Under the pieces are notes generated by a model that did not search any database, had not been told where the DNA came from, and saw only the letters and a list, made by a program, of their open reading frames with translations. Made by a program: the position numbers and the translations under genes. Below, piece by piece: positions 10,736 through 23,814 of a stretch of DNA of 64,000 bases (the first letter of the stretch is position 1; every line of letters begins with the position of its first letter). Origin of the DNA: Rhynochetos jubatus (taxonomy: Eukaryota; Chordata; Aves; Eurypygiformes; Rhynochetidae); contig CM050648.1 in NCBI GenBank assembly GCA_027574665.1, positions 67,840,363 through 67,904,362 on the forward strand, in the 5' to 3' direction.

Positions 10736-13700
10736 GTACAAAAGACTGAGAGAAGAAAAAAAAAAAAAAGAAGAATTCAAAATGAAAGAAAAGAAAGGTG
10801 AGAAAAAAACTGAGTTGCCCTCTAAAAGTAAGGCCAGGCCATGAAAGGTAATTTTTTTAAAACAAGCAAAAATAAAACTTTTAAGTCAGAAACTTGGTGC
10901 TTAGGTGAACCCTTTATTTAAGTCTGCTAAACTAACCAGTAGGCATTTCTGAAATGTAGAAGGTTGTGCCAGCAGGTGTTCCTGGCAGCGTAAGGAGGAT
11001 AAAACACAATATTTATTGTTGCTACTATACAAACCATATTCATATTTTCCTCTCACACCCCCAGTTTTAGTTTAGAACTTGAATTTGGAGAATATTTTCT
11101 TCTTACAGTTTACTTTCACCATTCTAACTTATATGCTTGTAAAGGAAGCCTTGACTCATTTTCCCATTGCCTTCTTCATAATGCATCTTGTCTGAAGCTG
11201 TGATAATTCCCAGTGATGTCTTTACTGGTGTCTGTTTTAGTCTGCTCTTAGGTAGTACACTTCTCAGGTTGACTATTAAAAAAGACAATAATGTTTTTTT
11301 TTCTTTCTTCTCAAAACCCTCCCCCCCCCCAACTTATGTGAACACAATGTTATCTACAACAGTTTTCTGTACTTTTGTACATAGCTGACTTTGTCCACAC
11401 TAAGGAAATGGCCCCTATTGTTTTGCTTACATCCAGGCGTTGATTTTAGAAACATCTGGGAAGGCTCCTCATTTTTCTGGAATTCCAGTTTTCAGAAAAG
11501 AAGAGTTGTCTTGAGCTGTCTTTCTTTACTAGCACACAGTGAAATGAGCTCCATAATAGGGAGAAATGAGAGATGCCCTGCACTACAGCAGTTTCACAGA
11601 GATCTGGAGAACTGAATCATCTCAAAGTGGGGAAGGATAAAAAAACTGTACCAGAAAATTAACTTTTGAGGTTGTCGGATAATCATCTGGACTGTTTGAA
11701 ATTTGATTTCAACCAAATTCCAGATCTTTTGTGTTTCAGACAATTCTCTTTCTACAATGACAATCTCTTAGGGCTTACCACTGCACAACCTGAAACCCAA
11801 TGATATGGCTGCATGAAGCGTAATGCTCAATGACCTCTTTTGTAGGACTATAGAGATCTCATTAACATTAATACCATTTGTGGAGAACCTTAGGACAATG
11901 TGAAGCAGAGCTTTAAAAAACATGCATTCACCCACAGATGTGCATTGAAATTTTAAAGACATGTACTGGATTGTTAGGAATATGCATGCTGAATTTTAAG
12001 CAAATCCCTGAAGTTTCTGGTGCCAATGCTTAAGCACTTCATTCTGTTATGTGCACTGACTTTCATGAACAGTTTAAAGCAGTGAGATGAACTATTTGCC
12101 TGAAACAACTCTGTACTCGTTCTTATACTACAGATCTGCTGGCAGCTGTCATGATTCCACCCACTGAAACACAAGCAGTCCCTCTCCCCACACCCATTAG
12201 TTCTCCTTATTGTGATTAATAATTCTCAGGTAATGTGTTTGTAGAGCTAACAGGTGCATGAATCCATGTAGATCCTTACTTCTGTGTTTAGCAGCCCTGT
12301 CACATTTGGTACAACATATACTATTATTGAAAGCCAGATGATGACTTTAGGTCATGACCCTTTGTGGTCAATGTAAACATTTCTTTCCCTTTCAGTAGAG
12401 AAAGTGGTAACTTTGAGTTAAAATTATGTATCCTTGACTTGTCATTTCTGTTAATTTCTGCCTGTATACAATTGTGTGTGTGCAACTAAACGTACACATG
12501 CACTCGCTTGTGTGAATGCTTATAAAGATATATACACACACCCACAAATAAATGTGAAAACATATAAGTACTTGTCAAATTATATGCTGGGTTCACCACT
12601 TTTACACTGTTTATGTATGGCTTAAATTGCCTGTGGTTAATGGTAGCATTTTAAAACCATTTAGTAGTTGTTGTCAGTAACTTGTTGGTAACTGATATTC
12701 AGTAGTGGGAAGGGAGAAAAACAACAGTTAGGGAGAGAAACTAGGTCAGGATATAAGTTGCTGACAATGTAGGCTGTGTTTAAAGAAAATAAGCCCCATC
12801 TGACAAGTATATACCTAAGAGCTAACCCATACGTGCGCAGATAAATGGAGCTTTATACTGCCATACGGAGAGAGTGAATGTAACAGGTTCAGTTTAAGTG
12901 GCTAGTTGGGATCATTTTTCTTCATGAGGAAGGTGTCAGGTCTATGACAAGATGGTATCATTCCAAGACGGCTGCCTATAGACACAGAGAAGTTCATTGC
13001 TCACCTGGTTATGTTCGTGATGAAAGAGCAGTACAAAGTTGAGATGTACAGACTTGGTTCTGCCTACATGGCCAGTCTGAGAAGAGGTGGTAGTCACTTG
13101 TGAGTTTTGGTCTCAGGGATATTAACTTTTCTGTGAAAACAGGAATTCTCGGCTTTTTTCTTTAAGATTCAAACCATGGCATTTTCAGCTGGATTACCTG
13201 AGTCAAGACAGTCAAGAAGTTCTATTAAGCGCAGATAAAATACAAGAAAGTAACAGGACAAAAAAAAAAAAAAAAAGAACTGTGAATCATATAATAAACT
13301 GCATTTTCACACATTCTAATGGTCATCTGTTAAAATCTGTGTGCTATTTCAGAATTCAGTTACATGAAAAAAGGATGCATATGACGTATTTATAAGCTTT
13401 ATGGAAAATGTATCTTTTTATAAAACATTGCATCATCCAAAACTCTGCGAAAACAATCAAACAAAGCTCCTTAATGCCATGTTTACCCACTACTCATGAT
13501 TCCCTCCAGACATCTTTTTGTAGATTTTGTTACTACAGCTGGTAGAAATGGCTATACTTTTGTGATTATGACAATTTCACTATCATAAAATTAGTTGCCA
13601 GATTGCTCTTTATAAATTTCTTCATCCAGTTCAGAGTAAGCACAGCTGAACTTGTGAATCACACAGTGTACACCATGCCCTGTCTCACCATCTTATCCTC

Positions 13701-16700
13701 AGTTGCTTATCCTCATTTTCCTTGTACAAAATCCATGACTTCTATTTGCCAAGAAGAGTTTTATTTATATTTGTTATGATCAGTGTTTTTATAATGGGAT
13801 GACCTCCTAATCTCAAATTGTAGAGAAGAAAACTTGAATAATCACTTCACATGGATGAATTCCACAGGATTTCTCAGAAGGGTTTATCAATACAGATGTA
13901 TCAGTCAGATTAGTTTATGCAGAAGATCACATTAAGACTGAGGCATGCCTAAAACATTAGTTTGCCTGGCAGAGTTAGGTTTGCCAGAACATATATTAGG
14001 CAGTTATAATAATACCTATATGAAAAGAGACCTTTTCTTCCCCCAGATAATTTTCAGTAGAAGGTACAAAATGGATATTTAGGAAATGTGTGTTCCATTC
14101 TTGGCACTCTCAGTGACACTCTGAAGAGCCTCAGCTAGGTGGTTTGGTATCTGTACCTCTTTTCAGGAGGAAATTGGAGACAGTTTTCTCTTTTTCTTCA
14201 TCTGTTTAGACTGTAAATGTTTACTTGAGGCCTGTTGCTTACTAAGTGAATGAATAGTACCTGGCAACTTTTTAAGTAGTGAAGAGTGGGAGAAGAGTGT
14301 GAGGCAATTACAATGAAACTTACTGTTGTCTTTTTAATTTTAGCTTCTTTCAGTATTTAACATAGAAGCAAAAAGTTGACTGAGGGAAAGTTGGCTGGGT
14401 TGGCTGGGTGTGTACTCAGAAGATATATGCTTCAATACAACACAATGAAAATGATTATTTAAAGAAAAAAACAATGCACTTGAATCAGAATAAAGCAGAG
14501 TATCAGAAAAACAATAAAATTTTTTTTATTAATGAGTGTTAAAAAAAGCAGAGAAATAATCTTTAGAGACGAGAAAGGACATTGCACACTCTCTATGTGC
14601 TGAGTTTTGACTAGAATAAAGATAATATGGGTACCAAGTTGTCATATTATGAATACGAAATTTCGGGATAGTAGCATGTACTAACAGTTTGCTTTGGCCT
14701 TGTACACACTGAGGTAAACCGTACCAAGTGCAAGCTTGTTGTAAATTCTTGTAAATATCATTGTGCCAGCCTTTTTGATCCTCTATATGCTGGGATTACT
14801 TAAGTAAACTTAAGAGTTAACCAGTGTAATGTGATTTGTATTCACATTTGTGTATGAGTTAAATCCTTGTCCTTTCATGGATGAACCTCATAAAGTTGTT
14901 TCCAGTTATCAAATATACTCAAATATACATTAACTTGTAGCAAGAAATTATGTTAAAAAAATTAGATAGACAAAATACAAATGTTATGGAAAAGTAGGGG
15001 AAAATCCAATTTTGATTTTCAAGGTTCATTGTATTTGATTGGTTCAGAATACATCACAGTTTATCAGTACCTAATTGAGAATTCCTTGTGCTGGTATGTC
15101 ATATCTACTCGAACAAAGCGATTATCCAGGCCATAATAGGAATGATACTGGAGGAGAAATACAAACAGTGTTATGACCACTTCAGATGGGGTGAAGTCAT
15201 AGACACTTGAGTCAGAATCAAATGTATGATGTGGAATGGTGTCTATGAAGCTGATGAATGAGGGGCCATCGTAAAACCCAGTGCTCTATTTAAAAGGAAG
15301 AGAAAGGTATGTGTAGGACATAAAAATAGAAATGCTTTCTGTGGCAGGAGATCCGAGTAACAAGTATGAGAAACAACTCTTAATATGATTGAAAATAGTT
15401 GGTTGGTGTTGGTTGGTATTAGCCATGATCATGTGAAGTTTTATACCTACTATGAGGATGACTAAAGCTTTAGCTCATTACACCCTGGATACTAATAAAA
15501 AAAAGTGATAAGTTTGTTTCTGTTTCAGGAAATAAAAGTGCTACAAACTACAATATCAGAAAGAGCACTGAAAATAAAGAATTCTAGCTCATGAATACAA
15601 ATATTCTTCAATAGAAAGCAGAAAGAACATTACATAAGCCTTTTAGGAAGGGGTAGAAGCAAAAGCCTTTTTGAATTTCAGTAATGCTGAGCTGTAAGCT
15701 TAGAATTTCTTTGTACATTAAGTCCACTACATGTCTTTAAACATTAGGTATAGAGTAAACTGACAAACATGAGAGAGCTAAGAAAGAGCATTGTAATGTT
15801 TTATAATTCATCTGGAGATCAGAATTATTAAATGCTGGCACTGAGGCTTGACTCCTGTTATGGTGTTCTCATAAAACCAGTCTTCTTCAACATCATTTTT
15901 AGTGCTTCTAAAAAATAGTCAGATGAGAACAAATAAGACTCAGTATGAAATCTGGTATTGATCTCCATAGCTGTCTGTGATGGTGTGAGTGTTTGACACC
16001 CATTTCCTATTCAGTCAGTGAAGATGTTTAATAATGTAATTCAGTGCCAGTTCTTATTCTGTTGTCCCTTTGCCACGACATGTAAATGAAAAAATGAATC
16101 TCAATAAGCAAAAAAAGAAAAAAACCTTGAAGAAAGGAGAGAAGCCATAAACATTTTAATGGAAGATAATCACCTGAATTTGTCCACTGAATGTAGTATG
16201 ACCTACAGATACTTTCATGAGTCACGGGGACTGAACTAATGTACTCTGCTGAAAGATGAGGCATATGGCTTATACTGCTCTGTGCTAATGCCTCTGTTCT
16301 GGACCAAAGTTGATTTTTGTCTGGCCAGGCTGATTGAGGCTGGCTCTGTTTTTATCCACCCATGCAAACGTGCTTGCTGAAAACTTTCAAGAACTGGACA
16401 TCATGTCTGTCACATGGTGAGGAAAAGTGTCACTGTTCAAGTGCTCTGAATTAAGATGTCATTGTTTATCTGGCAGGGTATTTGATGTAGTACTATCATA
16501 TTTTAAATGGCCCATGAATATGACAAAAAACATTATATTTTCTTCAAGGTAAAATAAAATTAACAGGGTAGAGGCTACACCAGAAGGAAAAAAAGGATCA
16601 GAGATGTTCCCTAAGTTAGCATTACTTTCACCCATCTGGGAAACTGTCTTTGACTTTGCAGCAGCATAGGCATTTGTAGCAAATAACGTAAGCAAAGGGA

Positions 16701-17970
16701 CAGAATCTGGGGGAGGGATAGGAGAGGTTTCAATTACAGCAGACTTCAAGCATTCAAATCTGAACTGGATTTCTTAAACCTGTCCTCTTCATGGTCAAAA
16801 CCCTCTGTCTTTCACTTCCTCACAGAAAGGATCACAGTAAAGCTCTCACTGGGTATTTGCAAGTTTGCATGAGGAAACAGCTACTTCAGAAGTGTATAGA
16901 CTTTTACAATATTCTTTGCTAAAGTCTTCAGGACTTCAATGTGGCTAAACTTCCAATAATATTTGGGTACAGGATGGGTCTAATCCTTCCTGTGATCATG
17001 TTTAAGTAAGGTAGATCTTCGTGTCCAGGTGGCTTCCCTGTTTCTGCCCTGTCAGGGTTTGAGAATCATAGCATTTTCTTAATCTTTCTTGCTGCTTCTG
17101 TCAACGGCTTTTATTTGTTCTGAGGCTGAGAGATACAAGGCAGTATTGTGCAACAATATGGAAAGTCTTTCAGGCATTCAAAGCATCTCACCTGAATTTT
17201 TGTTTTCATGTTAATCCAGAATGTGATGTGAAAGCTAGAGGTCTTGAAAATTACTGGGCACCAGTAATTTTTACCCAAACTCATTCAGACTGAAGCCAGC
17301 AGGTTTCAAAGAGCTCTAATAATTACTGAGAGACTTAGCAAAGGCTTGTCTGATCCTATATTTGTGACTTTGCACAGCATTCTAACCTGCTTTCACACTC
17401 TCCATAGCCAAATTAAGAGCTCTTAGACAATGATGGATGGCAAGTCTGCCACACTCTGACTTTAAAGAAGTTGAAATAAAGTACTAGCTGTAAAGAAATA
17501 ATGGAAATGTGGATGGACTGTTCAGTACACATGTAAATGTAAATAACATATGAGTGACAGTGGAACTGGAAAAAAAGGCTTTAAACTACGTTTCTGCATC
17601 CCCCACATCAAGTATTGAAATTTTAGGATACAGGCCAATACATACCATTATCAGAAAAAAAGTATTTCAAACATGTAAAGGGAGTTAGCATAAATTCATA
17701 ATAGAAACATTAAGAGATATAATGGATTTGCTCTCTGATGCAAAAATTTAAAGACAAGACTCAGCTGGCAAAAATGTGAAGTGACTTCTTTGAAGACAAT
17801 AAACTTGCTTTTCATACACAATGGCCCAAATTTGTAGGAGCAAGAAAAGGTATACCTCAGAAGCCATTTGAGCCTTTCTTCTTTTCTGTTCTCTGTGAGG
17901 GTAATTATATTACCTAATACAGTCCTACAGAAAAAAACAGAGGAAAGGGCCATGTTAGTGTTTAGCCTAG
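10736..17970. other. Unique AT-rich DNA, no gene seen
   Basis: About 7.2 kb without a supportable gene, RNA or transposon. It contains poly-A runs at 10756-10769 and 13260-13276, a 10-base C run at 11321-11330, and a duplicated GTTGGCTGGG around 14391-14410. All open frames are short. The 149-codon minus-strand frame at 17696-18145 runs into the LTR and is therefore not a gene. Confidence 0.5.
11321..11330 (+). repeat. Short homopolymer C run
   Basis: Ten consecutive C directly follow CCCT at the end of a pyrimidine-rich stretch (about 11294-11330). Confidence 0.8.
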
Positions 17971-18503
17971 TGTCATGGTTTAACCCCAGCTGCCAACTAA
18001 GTACCATGCAGTCACTCATACACTCCCACTCCCGTGGTGGTATTGAAAGAAGAATGGAAAAAAAAGGTGAAACCCATGAGTTGAGATGAAGACAGTTTAA
18101 CAGGACAGAGAGGGAAGAATGACGATGATGATGATAAAAGAACACACAAAACTATTGATGCACAATACCACTGCTCACCACCCACTGACCAATGCCCAGG
18201 TGGTTCCTGAGCTGCAGCTCCTCTGGCCAATTCCCCTTAGTTTATATACTGAGCATGACATCACACGGAATGTTCGTTGGCCAGCATGGGTCAGCTCTCC
18301 TGGCTGTGCCCCCTCCCAGACTCTTGTGCACCTCCTCACTGGCAGGGCATGGGAAGCTGAAAAGTACTTGACTTTGTATAAACCCTTTAGCAACAACCAA
18401 AACATCAGTGTGTTACCACATTACTCTCATGCTAAATCCAGAACACAGCACTACACCACCTACTAGGAGGAAAATTAACTCCCTCCCAGCCTAAACCAAG
18501 ACA
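17971..18503 (-). mobile_element. Solo LTR of an avian endogenous retrovirus
   Basis: The 533-bp unit begins TGTCATGGTTTAACCCCAGC and ends AACCAAGACA on the plus strand, i.e. TG...CA ends. The whole sequence matches a bird endogenous-retrovirus LTR that I recognise; I do not assign a database name. Read on the minus strand it has a normal LTR layout: a CRE-like TGATGTCA (18256-18263) and, just downstream, a TATA box TATATAAA (18241-18248), so U3 is on the right and U5 on the left. No internal gag/pol/env sequence and no second LTR are present, so it is a solo LTR left by LTR-LTR recombination. Flanks read CCTAG on the left and TCTAG on the right, consistent with a 5-bp target duplication carrying one change. 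Confidence 0.9.
18241..18263 (-). promoter_or_regulatory. LTR promoter core: CRE-like site plus TATA box
   Basis: Within the minus-strand LTR, TGATGTCA (complement of 18256-18263) lies seven bases upstream of TATATAAA (complement of 18241-18248). This is the classical arrangement of a retroviral U3 promoter. Whether it still drives transcription leftward into the 10-18 kb region is unknown. Confidence 0.6.
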
Positions 18504-19861
18504 TCTAGTGTTAATATTCATTTGTCCAGAGAGACTGACTGACAGGTGATGTGCTGGACTGCTGTATCTGTTACCTAGCTTGAATATATCTTCTTGTCAC
18601 CATCACCTTTCATTTTTTTCTCCACTTTGGTTAGGAGTTCTTGTGGCATTGTGAGTACGGCACTCTTCATTGTTGTCTTGTTGCCAGGAACCTTTACTCT
18701 GGGATTTACATATGGAAATCAGTATTTGTTCTGTATTTGTATTACTGAATTTACTTCAGATTTTCAGACACTGTGTCTAAGTTGCTACTATTTGTAATAA
18801 TCAGCTTGTTACAAAACCAGGGATCCTACCCTGTCCTCAGATGTGCAGAGAAGGAGTGTGATTTATAATGCCATAACTAAACCTTAATGATGTGAATTTC
18901 TTTGCAGATAGATATGTATCTTCCCAAAACTTGTCCCAGGAAAAGAAGCAAAGAACAAAGAATTATGAAAATACAACATCATTCTGATTTACTTCAAGTT
19001 CTCTATAAATAAGACACTGAAAGACAAATTCACTCTTTATTTAATTTTACTGAATCCAGAAGTGTTCCATGTAGGCTGAATTTATACAGAAAGAGACAGA
19101 CAAACTGAAAGACAAAGATAGAGATAACAGAAAAAGAGTGATAATCAGCAGTGTAGACAGCACATCTAAAACTATAAATCCTTTCAGTTATGGAAATACA
19201 TATAAATGGTTCTACAGTGTCTTTAAAGTTAAATTTCTGAAACACATAACTTTGGAGTCCATTTTTAGCAGCAAACAAACAAATGCTCAAGTTGCTTTAA
19301 AAATTAATCTTCTCAGGCCTCTAACATTGCACAAGAGCTGATTGATTAGATCTGAATCCAGGTGGATAACATCAACTCACTTATACAGTCCCAGTTCAAT
19401 TTTTTTTATCCGTAGGCTACATCAGTTTTTAAAGTATGGCTTTAAGGCCACACTGACATTGGAAAAAATATCTGGCATGTTCAGTTTAGGGAGCATTACA
19501 GGAGAACTGGTTGGTATGTCTGTTGAACTAAGACACAATGTTTTCCAAAAAAGTCAGAACAGGGACTGAATTGGTTTAAGAAATACAGTTATCTGTCATA
19601 GAGTCTTGGTAAAAAAAGAAAAAACTGATAAGGGAAGATTTATTTTGCATTCTATATTTAAATAATTTACTTTTTTGAATGTATAAATCTAATGTTAGTT
19701 TTCTGCATTCTGTGCAAGATACTATGATCAATTTATCTCTGCTTTGGTTCTGGACAAACAGTACGCATCTGTTGCAAGTTCATTTGAATAACTCGATGCA
19801 TGTATATCCTGATGAAACACTAATAGACACAGTGCAGCCATACTACACAGGCACACTAATA
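18504..19861. other. Unique AT-rich DNA, no gene seen
   Basis: No supportable gene or transposon. Frames of 60-86 codons occur on both strands without coding bias. Confidence 0.5.
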
Positions 19862-19944
19862 TGTTTGCTAAGCTGATCAATAAGAAGATTGATCAGTCTT
19901 TTGCTTGGCCAAGTTAATCATGCTATTGATCAGCTTAGCAAACA
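19862..19944. repeat. Long perfect inverted repeat (hairpin), 20-bp arms
   Basis: The left arm TGTTTGCTAAGCTGATCAAT (19862-19881) is the exact reverse complement of the right arm ATTGATCAGCTTAGCAAACA (19925-19944), separated by 43 bases. A partial further stem is possible inside the loop (GATTGA at 19887-19892 against TTAATC at 19915-19920). The left arm can instead pair locally with ATTGATCAG at 19888-19896 (nine pairs, six-base loop). The 83-nt fold has the size of a microRNA precursor, but the loop is large and the perfect stem short of a typical precursor. Other explanations are a tiny MITE-like element or an inverted duplication from template switching. No expression evidence is available. 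Confidence 0.85.
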
Positions 19945-22421
19945 CATCGCTTTCCTTGTGCACTATTGCATACAGGCTCTCCTCCCCACCCCCATCAACT
20001 GGACATCAGAAGATTTCAGAAAATGAAATATAACAACACTTTCTACAGTAAGTGCTCTGATTACTTCAGGCTTATCTTCTACAGATAATTATAACATTTC
20101 ATTATTAAGGTATCTAGATTTCTTAACCTCTTGCAAGTTCGAGCACTGTTGTTAAAAACCTGGGAAATTGTCAGGATCTTTTTTCCAAGGCATAAGACAC
20201 TCAGCCCAGGCTCTGGCTGACACTCAGCACAGGTTCTGGCTGTAATGATGGCCTCTTTCTGACATTAAATATTTGAGATTCCCTCATCCTATATCCATCC
20301 TATAAAAGCATCTCTCACTTTAGAGGCTTTAGGCTTTCTTAAGGGAAATAATTCAGTTGCAGTGAAAAGTTCAATACAATCAGAAGATATGGATCTTGGG
20401 GTGTATTATTAGCACAGTATATGGAGATTTAATTTTGGAACTATACAGCAAGAAATTCAATAGTCTTAAATTAGCATTAAAGGGAATTTCGCAATTTCAC
20501 AGTTATATCCTCATATGCAGTGGCAAAAAAAAAAGTTTTTTAAATATGAAAATAAGTCTATTTTATTCAGGCTATACCTCTTACATTGTATGTTTACTTT
20601 TGCATCTTGTTTTGAAAGCCCGAGTTTGTGCCAGTGTGCCATATGAACAAAGCCGTTGTCAAGCACTTTTTACAGCTTGTAACACATAGTAATGTAAGAC
20701 TTATTTTCCATCCAAAACCTCTTCCATTAGTGATAAAATAAATTCCCCACTGCAAGTACAAAACAACACTGGAAATTGTTGCTGTTTTCTGGTGTGTATC
20801 TTAAGGCAGATAGCAAACAGAAAGTAGGAAAGCAAGATCTTAAATCCAGACTTCTCTGGATTGAGCACACACATCTAGTGGACTAGAAGCAGTGGGAGGA
20901 GTATACAAATGGCTGCAAGCATGCATGAGTATGATTTATTTATGGTGTAATGTCAAGGACAGATGTAATTGTAAACATATTGTCTTACAGCTGATGGAAA
21001 TTGGATTTGTTCAATTGAAATGTGTCTCTTACCGTTCTTAGATAATATCAGAGCACAGTTCTATACCTCCATTCTTTGGGACATAAGAAAACAGAAAATA
21101 TGTAAAACATCTTGTACGCAGTTAAATTTTCTATGTTCAGAAAGTGGGGAGAAGGGATTTTTCAGAAGGCAACTGCTGTTGTTCTAAGGTGCAAGTAAAC
21201 TGGTGAGAAGTTAACATCCGTAGGAGTAGATGTTATGGTACAGCCTATTTTTACAGTTTGAGTATAGTTAGAAATTAAACCTTAGATAGAAACTGTGCAT
21301 TACATGAAGTTGGGTGACAGGAGTCCTCTCCCAAGTTAGGTTCAACATGAATAGAGAACCTTGAAAACCACGCAAGTAATGTAATCTTCCATTAATTTAC
21401 GTTTTAAGTATTTCAGTTGCTTTCAGTCTCTACTGTGTGGTCTTCTCACAGTCCCAGAAGATGTAGAAGGACCTGTTAGATTCGTGATTTTTGGTTAGTT
21501 TAACAGTGTTTTGTGGAAGAGCTGATAATTAGACTCAAGGATATCAACCTGAGAGGAATTATTTCTTAAAGACTTAGTGTACCTACTTGGCTGTGAAATC
21601 CTCAGTATAGTGTCAATTTATAGTTTGGAGAGATCATTTTCACAACCATATGATTGGAAAGAGAAATAAATTTTTTCAAAAATTTTGTCACATTTTAAAA
21701 TTTGAAAACATCCAGTGCAAGATTGAATTTGAAAATCTGTAAGGTCTACATCTCCCATTAATGTCAGCTCAAATACTAGCTGCTTGGCACTGTAGACAAC
21801 TCAACCAAAGTGTCGTTGGTTGTTGAACAAAAAGAAAGACCTTGAAGCCACTAGCAATTATAAAATACCAGTATAAATTAAGTAAAAAAAAAAAAAAATC
21901 AAAGTCTGACTTCTGATTTAGTAGGTGCCACCACGCTACTGTGGGTAAATTTCACTTATATGAGGGTGATCACTGTGTGTATATGATCAGGAGAAATTTT
22001 TTAGGGGTAGGTAAATTATCTGATTTTATTATGTGTGAAAGGTACGAGACTAAAACATGTGGAGGCACGATCTTGCAGTCAGTCTTTAGAAAAAACAGAG
22101 TTCTATCACTGCCCTGTTTATCCACTTGAATTTTAACTTAAAAGATGGAAGACCATCTGTATTTATACAACAGAGACACTGATGAATGAAGAGTAGATAA
22201 AGTGAATATTTTCACAGAAGCATGTTTTTTATAACCTGGGAGAAAAGAAATTGCTTGTCTCAAGTCTAAATTTTTAATCTTCTCCTAGTATTTTAAACTG
22301 CAAGTCTTTGCGAGAAGCTGTTCAGTGTGTTATATATGGGTCAAGAACAGAACAAGAAATGTCTGCTTTAGTCTGACTGACATGTAGGGATGATTTTTAA
22401 ATACACCTTCTGCAAATGTAG
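19945..22421. other. Unique AT-rich DNA, no gene seen
   Basis: Contains a 23-bp tandem duplication at 20197-20242 and a poly-A run at 21884-21898. The 97-codon frame at 20396-20689 shows no recognisable product. Confidence 0.5.
20197..20242 (+). repeat. 23-bp imperfect tandem duplication
   Basis: Two adjacent 23-bp copies (20197-20219 and 20220-20242) differ at two positions; both read ACACTCAGC at the start and CTGGCTG at the end. Confidence 0.85.
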
Positions 22422-22652
22422 TGTTTTCTTCTTCTTTCTTGCAGTGTGCAGTTGGCTGTGTGGCATCTCTACCAAAATCATGGAGGGTCCAGGACTACAA
22501 AGAAGGTCATCTGTAATGAGGAGAGGAGGTGGAGTCTAAGCCATGGGTCTCGTCTTGGCATTACCAATAACTACAGCTTAGAGAAAGAAGGGTCATACTG
22601 CCGCAGGGCCCTGACTGTAAATGGTGCTTCTATTGCTTTAAAGACTACATAA
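22422..22652 (+). other. Strong splice-acceptor-like site with short open frame
   Basis: A nearly pure pyrimidine tract (22424-22440) ends in TTGCAG (AG at 22443-22444), close to a consensus mammalian/avian 3' splice site. The sequence after it stays open in one frame from 22446 to a TAA at 22650-22652 (68 codons, no internal ATG needed if it is an exon). The peptide is not recognised. A possible donor context exists only weakly (TCTGTAATG near 22509). It could be a terminal exon of a long noncoding RNA or a chance site. Confidence 0.2.
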
Positions 22653-23814
22653 TTTCATTCCACTTAAGTCAGCACACTAGGAGTGTGTGTAATGATCTTC
22701 TCTTCACCCTCCAGGGTCTGAGCAAGAATGGTTCCAAGACCAAGTTTTCTGGCTTCCATAAAGATTTCAAACAAAGAGTTTAAGTCTGTGTGCAAGAATA
22801 TTGAAGGTGCTATTAATGCTTGTTTGAGCTTTAGGAATGCCCTTTGACATCCTCCATCACTATTCCAAGCAAGTAGTACTGATATTTCAACTTAAATAAC
22901 TGAAACCAATTCTTACTTTTACAGGAAGTCTGAAGAGGCAGTTTTAACACTACCTTGTCCAAATAAAGCACTTAAACAGTACATTTAAAGAATATCTCAC
23001 CAGAATACTCCTGATTGTTTTGAGTGACAGGAATATCTTTATGTTCTTTTCATTTTGAAAACTTGGTGAGTTTTCCCTTACCATCTCTATCTAAGAAAAA
23101 AAATCCTAACCTATATTTAGCACCCTGGGACTCTGTCTCTGCAACACCTTTGATGATAGAAAATTTAAGAACGATGCTTTTTTACTTCTCTTTTGTAAAA
23201 TATCAATACTTTATGCTGAATCTAAGATATCCCTAGAGCACAAGAAATAGGCTGGGGAGAGAGAGAGAGAGAACTCTGAACATTTGCTGGGCAGAGGCTA
23301 AATTTTGATCTACCTTATTTTTACCTTTGGAAACATGCTTATTTTTAAAGGACAAAAGCTTCTGTCTTTGAAATTTGACAAAGCATGGAAAGCAGTTGTT
23401 GAATAAATGTGTTTTATTTTAGGGATAAAACCAGCAGCAAGAGTGTTCCACTGTAGAGTATGAAGGCCTTCTGCAACATTTAATGAGATATAACTTATTT
23501 TGTGCAACTTTCAGGTCTTTATCATTCACTAAAAGACAAGTTTCACCTCCAGGTCCAAAAAATAGGAGTATCTTGGTAGAGTGGCAAATGAGAGCTACAG
23601 AAACTTGGAACTGAAACTGAGAATAAAAACTGAAGCATTATAATGAAAAAAATACTGAGATGAAGTAAGCAAACAGGGGCTTGATTAGAAAGACCATTAC
23701 CCAGTGCTGAACCTCTGAATTTATGCAACTTTCTTATCTGCACAAAAGTAAATACAGAGACAGACAATCAAGCCTTCTACTTTTTAGCAGGCATTAAAAA
23801 AAACCAAACAACCC
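22653..23814. other. Unique AT-rich DNA, no gene seen
   Basis: Nothing beyond a (GA)8 microsatellite at 23257-23272 can be supported. Confidence 0.5.
23257..23272 (+). repeat. (GA)8 microsatellite
   Basis: Eight perfect GA units directly follow GGG. Confidence 0.85.

Noticed and set aside
17696-18145. 149-codon minus-strand open frame
   Set aside because: It crosses the left boundary of the solo LTR and combines U5 sequence with unrelated flank, so it cannot be a conserved gene.
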